Below, one piece after another: positions 1 through 5,487 of a stretch of DNA of 5,487 nt. This DNA comes from Pseudomonadota bacterium. Its GTDB lineage: Bacteria > Pseudomonadota > Gammaproteobacteria > Xanthomonadales > Xanthomonadaceae. The number at the start of each line of letters is the position of its first letter. The stretch's first letter is position 1. The stretch is taken from contig JAFAFD010000059.1 in the NCBI GenBank assembly GCA_023423675.1, positions 1-5,487 of the forward strand, read 5' to 3'. The notes beneath the pieces are model-generated. The model was given only the letters and a program-made list of their open reading frames with translations. It was not told the origin of the DNA and ran no database searches. The translations under genes and the position numbers were made by a program.

Positions 1-92
1 CGCAGGACGGCCGTGGGCCGAACGATACGCCGCCGGCCGGTCATGCAAGGGTGTCGAAGGTCATGGGCGATGGCAAGGGGCGGCTGGGGCCC
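1..92. other. Left edge: no gene supported
   Basis: Beyond the receptor terminator there are only 92 bases. On the minus strand an ATG at 44 opens a frame running off the window (MTGRRRIVRPTAVL...), overlapping the stop of a tiny frame MTFDTLA that starts at 64, but neither has a ribosome binding site. Several plus-strand frames are also open. High GC makes open frames common by chance here, so I call no gene; a minus-strand gene start at 44 or the tail of a convergent plus-strand gene both remain possible. Confidence 0.4.
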
Positions 93-127
93 ATAAAAAG
101 ACAGACCCGGCAAAAGCCGGGCCTGTC
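93..127 (-). terminator. Intrinsic terminator of the TonB-dependent receptor
   Basis: On the minus strand a hairpin begins 23 bases after the receptor stop. It has a 5-bp outer stem (127-123 with 104-100), one C/A mismatch (122/105) and a 6-bp GC stem (121-116 with 111-106) closed by a four-base loop. It is followed by TTTTTAT (99-93). This ends the receptor transcription unit. Confidence 0.9.
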
Positions 128-150
128 GGGGTGTCGCTGTTACCGCTGGA

Positions 151-3018
151 TCAGAACTTGTACTTCAGACGCACGAACGGGGTGCGGCCGTAGTAGTCGT
201 ACTGGGTGGCGAAGGCCGGAACGTTGCCGTAGCGCGAATCGGCAACACCGGTGGAAACCAGCGGCGGGGTCTTGTTGAAGACATTGCTGACGCCCACCAG
301 GATTTCCCAATCGGCCTGCGAGTAGCTGACCGATGCGGTGTGGTAGATGCGCGAGTCAGCCACGATGTCGCGGTAGGAGTTGGGGAGGCCCTGGTAGGTG
401 AACACCGGATCCAGGTCGATGTCCTTGGTCTTGTGGATGTAGGTGGTCAACCAGTTGAAGTTCCAGTCACCGCGGGTCAGGCTCAGCGCCAGGTTGCCGA
501 CGACCTTCGGACGGCCGATGTCGCCGAGCAGTTCGTTGGAGGACAGACCACTTTCTTCAGCGCTGGAGAACACCTGCTGGGTGTCTTCGATCGTGTAGGT
601 GACCTGCGTTTCGACGGAGAACTTGCCGAACGAGAAGTCATGGTCGAAGTTGGCGGTCAGGTCGTAACCACGGGTGCGCTGCTTGTTGATGTTGACGTAC
701 TGGTTGAAGACCTCGGTGATGTTCCAGGCTTCGTCGCCGGTACCCGGGTTACGGGTCAGCAGGCCGCAGAAGGCGTTCGGGAACACTTCAGCGCCGTAGC
801 AGCCCTTGATGATGTCGGCGGTGGTGATCTGGCCGATTTCGTTCTTCACCTGGTAATCGAAGTAATCGATGGCCACGCTCAGGTTGGCGAAGGTCGGGGT
901 GAACACGATGCCAGCGGTCTTGGCGCGCGAGGTTTCCGGAGTCAGCTGGCCGGCGCCGCCGCCCGAATAGATCGTCGCGCTGCTGCCGTTGCCGGCGTAG
1001 TCAGCCGGAATGCCAGCGGCGGCGCAGTTGGTCTGGTAGTTGGTGTTGGAGCTTTCGCCCCAGCGGATGCACGGATCGATGCCGCTCTGGCCCAGGAAGC
1101 CGGTCTGGTTGCCCAGGTACAGCTCGTACAGGCCCGGTGCGCGGTAGGACGTGCCGATCGAGCCACGCAGACGCAGCGACGGAATGACCTGCCAGTTCAA
1201 GCCGACCTTCCACACTTCGTCAGTACCGTCGACGGAGTCGTACTGGAACGCACGGCCGGAAGCATTCAGGCTCAGCGATTCCACGCCCGGCAGGCCCTTC
1301 AGCAGCGGCACGTCGAATTCGACGAACGCTTCCTTGACGCGGTCATCGCCCTTGGTGACGTTGGCCGAGCTCGAACCCCACAGGTCCTGCGCCTTGGACA
1401 GTTCGCCCGGCTGGTCGTTGATCGAGTAGTAGCGGTATTCCAGGCCGGCGGCGACGCCGACGGCACCGGCCGGCAGCTCGAACAGGTCACCGCTCACCAC
1501 GGCGTTGACCGTGGCCTGCTTGTAGATGGTCTTGCCCCAATCCCACACGCCCAGCAGGTTGGTCAGCTCGTCAACCTTGGCGCCGCTCAGGTAACCCGGA
1601 TCCAGATAGTTCAGCGTCGGAGCGTCGTCGGTGTAATCAACGTCGCCGGTCTTGGATGCCTGGATGCCCAGGTTGCCGTACTTGCCCTTCGAGTGGCTGA
1701 AGTTGGCATTGACTTCCCAGGCCCAGGTATCAGTGCCCTTGAACAGGCCATCCAGCTTGGTGGCGCCGTAGAAGTAATCAACCGTCACATCCTGCTGCGA
1801 CTTGAACGGCATGATCGGGCGGATGACGCCGGTGAAGCCGGAGTCGGCCGGAGCCTGGATGCGCGGGAAGAACTGGCGCCAGCGGAACGTCTCGGTTTCG
1901 CGGCGGTTGAACAGGAACTGCGTCTTCCAGTTGATGGAGTCGAAGGCGAAGTCGCTGGCGACGTAGACGCTCTTGCGTTCCTGCTGGTTGATGATCTGCT
2001 CTTCACCGAAGCGTGCGAAGTTCAGCGGCTCGTCATAGATCGCATCGCGGCCACCGGCATAGGTACGGGTGGTGCGGGGGCGGTAGCCCGCCAGCGGGCC
2101 GGTGGTGGTGCCGTCCGGCGACGGAACGTAGCGCACTGCGCCGACGTCGACGACGTTGTGCAGCAGGTTGTTGCAGTTCGCCAGGTCAGTGCCGGCGGTG
2201 ATCGAACGATCCTGGCGGTCGATGCGGTTGCCGGCGGCATCCTTGACCAGGTCGTTGCTGCAGTTCAGGTAGTCGCGGTCGTTGCGGGTCAAGGCGTAGT
2301 GCTTGTACCACTCGGCGGCTGCGACGATGCTGCCGTTTTCAAAGTTCCAGCCGTTGGCCAGCGATGCGGCGAACACTTCGCCGCCGCCTTCGGTCGGCAC
2401 GCGGCCGGTCACGGTCAGCTCTGGGCGGTCGATGTTCTTTCGGGTGATCAGGTTGACCACACCGGCCACGGCATCCGAACCGTAGATGGACGAAGAACCG
2501 TCCTTCACGATTTCAGCGCGCTGCAGGATGGCGGTCGGAATGACGTTCAGGTCGAACGCGCCGACGGCACCGCGGGTACCGGCCGGACCCGGACGCTGGC
2601 CGTCCAGCAGCACCAGGGTGCGGTTGGCACCGAGGCCGCGCAGCGAAACGGTCTGCACGCCGGTGCCGCCGTCGACGACGAAGCCGCCGAACTGGTGGGT
2701 GATCTGCGTTTCAGCAGAACCGATGGCCGACTTCTGCAGGAATTCAGCAACGTTGACCTGGCCCTGCTTGGCATTGGTCTCGGCGTTGATGGTGAACACC
2801 GGCGAGGCGGTCTCGTAGTCAGCGCGGCGGATCAGCGAACCAGTGACGGTGATCTTGTCAAGGTCGGTCGCACGCTGCGAGGTAGAAGAGGCGCTTGACG
2901 CCGGTGCTTCCTGCTGGGCGGATTCCTGGGCCAGGACCGGTGCGGCCTGGAGGCAGGCCAGCACAGCGAGAGCAAGAGGAACGCGGCTTGGCGTGATGTG
3001 GCGGTTGGCGTTGCGCAT
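151..3018 (-). CDS. TonB-dependent outer-membrane receptor
   Basis: Encodes a 955-aa ligand-gated outer-membrane transporter that takes up a substrate using energy from the TonB-ExbB-ExbD complex. Residues 1-30 form a Sec signal peptide (basic start, hydrophobic core, cleavage expected after VLA30). A TonB-box-like segment DKITVTG lies at 54-60. The plug covers about 65-195, with SLRGLGANRTLVLLDGQR at 125-142 and the classic end IVKDGSSSIYGSDAVAGVVN at 170-189. The remainder is a beta-barrel with aromatic-rich alternating strands, a VSNVFNKTPP motif near the end, and a terminal strand finishing FVRLKYKF; a C-terminal Phe is the usual outer-membrane assembly signal. Mature Cys residues occur only as three local pairs (253/282, 650/665, 740/751). 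The start at 3018 fits the signal peptide and has GGGGA nine bases upstream. Length is normal and the frame is intact. The ligand cannot be inferred: there is no siderophore- or B12-specific feature, no N-terminal signalling domain for an anti-sigma partner, and no adjacent sigma/anti-sigma gene. Confidence 0.96.
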   Translation of the reverse strand: MRNANRHITPSRVPLALAVLACLQAAPVLAQESAQQEAPASSASSTSQRATDLDKITVTGSLIRRADYETASPVFTINAETNAKQGQVNVAEFLQKSAIGSAETQITHQFGGFVVDGGTGVQTVSLRGLGANRTLVLLDGQRPGPAGTRGAVGAFDLNVIPTAILQRAEIVKDGSSSIYGSDAVAGVVNLITRKNIDRPELTVTGRVPTEGGGEVFAASLANGWNFENGSIVAAAEWYKHYALTRNDRDYLNCSNDLVKDAAGNRIDRQDRSITAGTDLANCNNLLHNVVDVGAVRYVPSPDGTTTGPLAGYRPRTTRTYAGGRDAIYDEPLNFARFGEEQIINQQERKSVYVASDFAFDSINWKTQFLFNRRETETFRWRQFFPRIQAPADSGFTGVIRPIMPFKSQQDVTVDYFYGATKLDGLFKGTDTWAWEVNANFSHSKGKYGNLGIQASKTGDVDYTDDAPTLNYLDPGYLSGAKVDELTNLLGVWDWGKTIYKQATVNAVVSGDLFELPAGAVGVAAGLEYRYYSINDQPGELSKAQDLWGSSSANVTKGDDRVKEAFVEFDVPLLKGLPGVESLSLNASGRAFQYDSVDGTDEVWKVGLNWQVIPSLRLRGSIGTSYRAPGLYELYLGNQTGFLGQSGIDPCIRWGESSNTNYQTNCAAAGIPADYAGNGSSATIYSGGGAGQLTPETSRAKTAGIVFTPTFANLSVAIDYFDYQVKNEIGQITTADIIKGCYGAEVFPNAFCGLLTRNPGTGDEAWNITEVFNQYVNINKQRTRGYDLTANFDHDFSFGKFSVETQVTYTIEDTQQVFSSAEESGLSSNELLGDIGRPKVVGNLALSLTRGDWNFNWLTTYIHKTKDIDLDPVFTYQGLPNSYRDIVADSRIYHTASVSYSQADWEILVGVSNVFNKTPPLVSTGVADSRYGNVPAFATQYDYYGRTPFVRLKYKF

Positions 3019-3027
3019 TTCGATGGA

Positions 3028-3032
3028 TCCCC
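3028..3032 (-). promoter_or_regulatory. Ribosome binding site of the TonB-dependent receptor
   Basis: GGGGA on the minus strand, nine bases before the ATG at 3018. Spacing is slightly long but within the normal range, and it supports the start that yields a complete signal peptide. Confidence 0.5.
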
Positions 3033-3055
3033 ACTTGTTATGCTTCGGTTAATCG

Positions 3056-3084
3056 AGTGTATGTGCGCCGTAAAGTAAATGCAA
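3056..3084 (-). promoter_or_regulatory. Candidate sigma-70 promoter of the TonB-dependent receptor
   Basis: On the minus strand TTGCAT (3084-3079) and TACACT (3061-3056) are separated by exactly 17 bases. They sit at the edge of a conspicuously AT-rich patch (about 3071-3108) within otherwise GC-rich DNA. Transcription would begin near 3049, giving a leader of about 30 bases. Hexamer matches are moderate (three and four of six), which would suit a regulated gene. Confidence 0.4.
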
Positions 3085-3117
3085 CGTGAAGAATTGAATT
3101 TTGTAACTCACTGTTGC
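3081..3117. repeat. Imperfect inverted repeat (operator candidate) upstream of the receptor gene
   Basis: GCAACGTGA at 3081-3089 is mirrored by TCACTGTTGC at 3108-3117; the arms are complementary apart from one extra T. They flank an 18-base AT-rich core that contains a small palindrome AATTGAATT (3092-3100). The left arm overlaps the candidate -35 of the receptor promoter, a typical place for a regulator site. It does not match a Fur box, and the 18-base spacing does not fit the CRP/Clp pattern TGTGA-N6-TCACA. Not followed by a T-run, so not a terminator. Confidence 0.45.
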
Positions 3118-3143
3118 TAAAGGCGATTCAGCATCCAGCAGGC

Positions 3144-3175
3144 AAAAAAAAGCCCCGTTGGTTCAGCAACGGGGC
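3144..3175 (-). terminator. Intrinsic terminator of the S9 peptidase
   Basis: On the minus strand a perfect 9-bp stem (GCCCCGTTG at 3175-3167 pairing with CAACGGGGC at 3160-3152) with a 6-base loop is followed directly by eight T (3151-3144). It lies 22 bases beyond the peptidase stop codon. Its strength implies that most peptidase transcripts end before the receptor gene, so the two genes are probably not one operon. Confidence 0.93.
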
Positions 3176-3197
3176 CTGTTCGTTCCGCTTCGGACTG

Positions 3198-5234
3198 TCA
3201 GAGCCCGCCGGGTCCGCAGTCCTTGGCGAGGAAGTCCTCCATCAGCGTCAGCGTCGCCTGGAAGTGGCGCGGGTACCACGGCATGCTGTGCGGCATGTCC
3301 GGAATGAGCTCGAAGCGCGCCGGCACCTTGCCCTGTACCGCGCTGTAGAAGTTGCGGGCATGGAAGGACGGCGTGCGCACGTCACGGTCGCCGACGAAGG
3401 TCAGCAGGGGAATGGAGGCCTTTGCGGTGTTCTGCATCGGGTCCATGCCCTTCACGGTACGTCCCTGGAGGATGCGCTGCAGGCGGTTCTGGCTCCATGA
3501 GGTGCCCAGGCGGCCGAGGTCGGTCACCGGCGCGCCAGCGATGGCGCACTGGTAGGGGGACGGGCTGCGCACGGTGGCTGCTGCGGCGGCGAAGCCGCCA
3601 TAGGAGTAGCCGAAGATCGCGATGCGGTCCTTGGCGGCGATGCCCTGCGATACCAGCCAGGCGGCGCCGTCATCCTTGTCATCCTGCATTTTCTGGCCCC
3701 ACTGGCCATCGCCGGCCAGCCACAGCTTGCGGCCCAGGCCGGAGCTGCCGCGGTACTGCGGGCGGAGTACCGCGTAGCCGCGCGAGGTGAAGAACGGTAC
3801 CCAGCCCGAGGCGTCCCAGCCGGTGTAGTCACGTGCCCACGGGCCTCCATGCGGGTGGACCAGTGCGGGCAGGGCCGCATCGCCCTGCTTCCAGCCCGGC
3901 GGCAGGTCCAGAATGGCCGGAATCTGCTGGCCATCGCGGGCGGTATAGGTCACCCAGCGCTGTTCGCCGATCTGCTTGCTGTCCACCCAGGGGCGTTCGT
4001 TGCCCAGCGGTACCACGTCCTTGCGGTCTACCAGGATGTAGTAGCTCTTCGGGTTGCGGTTGCTTTCAGTGGTGTACAGCACGCGCGACAGGTCGTCGTT
4101 GTAGCCGGTGATGTAGACGGTCAGGCCGGGGTAGGCCTTCTGCAGGCCCTCCTGCAGGCCCTTCATCTGCGGGTCGACGTAGACTGCCTGACGCTCCGGG
4201 CCGTCCACATAGAAGCCCAGCACCTGGTTGAAGTTGCTCTTGCGCGTGCCGAGGATGAGCGAGCTGATCGAGAAGGTCGGATGGGCGGCCAGCGGCTCCT
4301 TGTCGAACTCCTTCTTCACCGGGTCGTACAGGCGGGCCTGCACCAGGTCGGAGAACTGGTCGGTCAGCACATAGAGCTTGCCGCTGTCATCGTCGATGCC
4401 CACCACGTCCACCGTGTAGCGGTCGCTCAACCGGGTGGTCAGCGCAGCGTGCACTTCGAACTGCCCCGCGCTGTTCCTGATCAGCACGCGCTGCTCGAAA
4501 TCATCCGGGCCGCTGGATTCGATCTGCGTCTGGGTCAGCACTTCACCGGTACGCGGGTGGAACAGGCCGGGCGTAGTGCGCGAGTTGCCCTTGAACAGCA
4601 TCTCGGTCTGGCCGGTACGCAGGTTGAAACGGTAGTAGTTCGCCTGCAGCGTGGCTTCATTGAGCTGGTTGATGATGACCCGGTCCGGGTCCAGTGGCAG
4701 CAGGTGGACCAGCGAGGCGGTGCCGGCCAGCTCCAGGCAGCGCAGCGTTTCGGGGCTGACGCCCAGGGTGCGGGTGTTGTTGGCGAAGGCTTCGTCGAAC
4801 TTCGCCTGGCTGGCGTCGGTCAGGTACGCCTTGGTAAGGAAGGTCTTGGTAGCACCGGTACTGTTGCCCTCGCCACAGCCACCCAGCTTGCCCGTCCACT
4901 CCTGGCGGCCAATGACCAGGTTGCGGCCTGCTTTCAGGGCACTGGCGGCAATGAACTTCATCCGGTCACCGGACGGCGTGATGGCAACCGGTCCGGCCCC
5001 CATGTTGTCCAGGTTCCAGTTGGCCAGGGCGGTCTCGCCGTTGTTGCTGCCCGGGGCGGCAATGATGGCGACCAGCTGCTTGCCATCGGCGCTCATGGTG
5101 ACCGATTGCAGGGCAGGGATCTTTGCGAAGTCTTCCGCCGGTAGTGGCGCTGCGGTCGCCTGGAGCGCCCCGAGGCAGAGGCCCACCAGCGTCACAGTGA
5201 GCCGGAAGGCAGGAGTAGGGCGAGGGCGTTGCAT
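3198..5234 (-). CDS. Secreted S9 family (prolyl oligopeptidase-type) serine peptidase
   Basis: Encodes 678 aa. S9 enzymes cleave short peptides, often after proline or as acylaminoacyl/dipeptidyl peptidases; the exact specificity cannot be read here. Residues 1-28 form a signal peptide (basic start, hydrophobic 12-24, cleavage expected after ATA28), and Cys20 is not in a valid lipobox, so a periplasmic or exported soluble enzyme is likely. Residues about 30-425 are beta-rich with propeller-like repeats. The alpha/beta hydrolase domain runs from about 430 to 672: HPHGGPW at 460-466 (oxyanion region), the nucleophile motif GYSYGG at 542-547 with Ser544, GDRDVRTP at 615-622 with Asp618, and His649 in PHS. 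The triad is complete and correctly spaced. The reading frame extends upstream to an ATG at 5363, but the ATG at 5234 is chosen because it begins the signal peptide and has AAGGA seven bases upstream. Cys120, Cys166, Cys563 and Cys673 could form disulfides after export. An intrinsic terminator follows 22 bases after the stop. It is closest in style to S9 peptidases of the acylaminoacyl-peptidase kind rather than classical cytosolic prolyl oligopeptidase. Confidence 0.94.
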   Translation of the reverse strand: MQRPRPTPAFRLTVTLVGLCLGALQATAAPLPAEDFAKIPALQSVTMSADGKQLVAIIAAPGSNNGETALANWNLDNMGAGPVAITPSGDRMKFIAASALKAGRNLVIGRQEWTGKLGGCGEGNSTGATKTFLTKAYLTDASQAKFDEAFANNTRTLGVSPETLRCLELAGTASLVHLLPLDPDRVIINQLNEATLQANYYRFNLRTGQTEMLFKGNSRTTPGLFHPRTGEVLTQTQIESSGPDDFEQRVLIRNSAGQFEVHAALTTRLSDRYTVDVVGIDDDSGKLYVLTDQFSDLVQARLYDPVKKEFDKEPLAAHPTFSISSLILGTRKSNFNQVLGFYVDGPERQAVYVDPQMKGLQEGLQKAYPGLTVYITGYNDDLSRVLYTTESNRNPKSYYILVDRKDVVPLGNERPWVDSKQIGEQRWVTYTARDGQQIPAILDLPPGWKQGDAALPALVHPHGGPWARDYTGWDASGWVPFFTSRGYAVLRPQYRGSSGLGRKLWLAGDGQWGQKMQDDKDDGAAWLVSQGIAAKDRIAIFGYSYGGFAAAAATVRSPSPYQCAIAGAPVTDLGRLGTSWSQNRLQRILQGRTVKGMDPMQNTAKASIPLLTFVGDRDVRTPSFHARNFYSAVQGKVPARFELIPDMPHSMPWYPRHFQATLTLMEDFLAKDCGPGGL

Positions 5235-5241
5235 GTTGGCG

Positions 5242-5246
5242 TCCTT
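5242..5246 (-). promoter_or_regulatory. Ribosome binding site of the S9 peptidase
   Basis: AAGGA on the minus strand, seven bases before the ATG at 5234. It decides the start: the longer reading frame beginning at 5363 would put this site inside the coding region and bury the signal peptide behind 43 extra residues. Confidence 0.75.
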
Positions 5247-5271
5247 GGCAGCGGCACGGAAAGATGAGCTG

Positions 5272-5300
5272 ACGATGAACGAGTGCTGGCCGGTCGTCAA
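5272..5300 (-). promoter_or_regulatory. Candidate sigma-70 promoter for the S9 peptidase
   Basis: On the minus strand TTGACG (5300-5295) matches five of six -35 positions and is followed after 17 bases by CATCGT (5277-5272), a poor -10 with three of six matches. Transcription would begin near 5265, about 30 bases before the ATG. Position and spacing are right but the -10 is weak, so this is a suggestion only. Confidence 0.3.
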
Positions 5301-5367
5301 CTTGGCGTGAAATGGCGCTTGGGCCTCGTCGGGTCCGCTCGAATTCTGTCGGCCGCAGCCCAACTTG

Positions 5368-5373
5368 TATGAT
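5368..5373 (+). promoter_or_regulatory. Candidate -10 element for the right-hand plus-strand gene
   Basis: TATGAT matches five of six positions of the sigma-70 -10 consensus and stands out in GC-rich sequence. It would start transcription near 5380 and give a leader of about 35 bases before the GTG at 5414. No good -35 is present at 16-18 bases upstream (TCTGTC at 5345-5350 is poor), so a promoter here would be weak or activator-dependent. Confidence 0.35.
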
Positions 5374-5390
5374 GGGAGGTTGCCCGCCCC

Positions 5391-5417
5391 ATGAACCGCT
5401 TCCGGAGTCCGCAGTGA
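5391..5417 (+). other. Possible 8-codon leader mini-ORF overlapping the downstream start
   Basis: ATG at 5391 opens an 8-residue ORF (MNRFRSPQ) ending in TGA at 5415-5417, which overlaps the GTG start at 5414-5416 as GTGA. GGAGG at 5375-5379 precedes the ATG, but the 11-base gap is longer than optimal. This geometry would permit translational coupling. It may equally be chance; coding of the peptide is not shown. Confidence 0.25.
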
Positions 5418-5487
5418 ACAGCCCCGCCCGTCGTCCCCATGCCAGCCAGGTGCAGAAGGGCCTTTCGCCCCATGCGCGCATCCGCAA
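5414..5487 (+). CDS. Partial CDS, N-terminus of an unidentified protein
   Basis: An open frame starts with GTG at 5414 and leaves the window after 24 complete codons. GGAG at 5404-5407 lies six bases before the GTG, which is good Shine-Dalgarno spacing and is why I chose this start. The visible peptide begins MNSPARRPHASQ; it is basic, rich in Arg, Pro, His and Ser, and shows no signal peptide or membrane segment, so a cytoplasmic protein is likely. Two in-frame tandem ATG codons at 5369 and 5372 are alternative starts, but they have no ribosome binding site and coincide with the best -10 candidate. The gene is divergent from the peptidase, with 179 bases between the two starts. I do not recognise the family from this fragment. 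Confidence 0.6.
   Translation, partial: MNSPARRPHASQVQKGLSPHARIR

Noticed and set aside
51..278. Small plus-strand ORF crossing the receptor terminator and 3' end
   Set aside because: It runs through the terminator hairpin and overlaps the receptor's conserved C-terminal coding sequence; its composition is a shadow of GC-rich DNA.
340..2898. Uninterrupted 852-codon plus-strand frame antisense to the receptor gene
   Set aside because: It is in exact codon register with the receptor gene, so an antisense stop needs a sense TTA, CTA or TCA codon, all of which are avoided in this GC-rich genome. The product is a Val/Gly/Ala/Arg-rich string without domains, while the minus strand has every hallmark of a real receptor.
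3081..3117. Fur box or CRP/Clp site upstream of the receptor
   Set aside because: No match to the Fur GATAAT-type repeats, and the GTGA/TCAC half-sites are 18 bases apart instead of the 6-8 of CRP-family operators.
3849..5144. 431-codon plus-strand frame antisense to the S9 peptidase
   Set aside because: Again it is in exact antisense codon register with the real gene and is explained by the rarity of TTA, CTA and TCA codons; the translation shows no recognisable motif.
3198..5234. Lipoprotein signal at Cys20 of the peptidase
   Set aside because: The residues before Cys20 are V-G-L, with Leu at -1 where Gly, Ala or Ser is required, and an ATA signal peptidase I site follows at 26-28.
5235..5363. 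43-residue N-terminal extension of the S9 peptidase from the ATG at 5363
   Set aside because: It would place 43 non-hydrophobic residues before a well-formed signal peptide, whereas the ATG at 5234 has AAGGA at ideal spacing.

Overview
The window is GC-rich, with a strong preference for G or C at third codon positions. It carries two complete genes on the minus strand and the start of a third gene on the plus strand. The TonB-dependent receptor style, the S9-family secreted peptidase and the codon usage suggest a Gram-negative gammaproteobacterium of the Xanthomonadaceae, with Stenotrophomonas or a close relative most likely. That assignment is an inference from overall character; no marker gene is present.

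Layout from right to left, the direction of transcription of the two main genes. A divergent intergenic region (about 5235-5413) separates the 5' end of an unidentified plus-strand gene (GTG at 5414, running off the window) from a secreted prolyl-oligopeptidase-family (S9) serine peptidase of 678 aa (5234-3198, minus). The peptidase has a signal peptide, a beta-propeller-like N-terminal part and a C-terminal alpha/beta hydrolase with a complete Ser544/Asp618/His649 triad. A strong intrinsic terminator (3144-3175) follows it. Next comes a short AT-rich regulatory region holding the promoter of the second gene and a notable inverted repeat (3081-3117). The second gene encodes a 955-aa TonB-dependent outer-membrane receptor (3018-151, minus) with signal peptide, TonB box, plug and beta-barrel ending in Phe. 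It is followed by its own intrinsic terminator (93-127). The last 92 bases at the left edge contain no gene that can be supported.

The peptidase and the receptor point the same way and are neighbours, but the strong terminator and the separate promoter region make them two transcription units rather than one operon. A receptor that imports a ligand across the outer membrane beside a periplasmic or secreted peptidase is compatible with peptide scavenging. Nothing in the sequence fixes the receptor's ligand, so this link stays a hypothesis. The window looks like ordinary chromosomal sequence: I see no mobile element, CRISPR array, tRNA or rRNA, and no clear sign of a novel system. The items most worth a second look are the inverted repeat in the receptor promoter and the mini-ORF overlapping the start of the right-hand gene.
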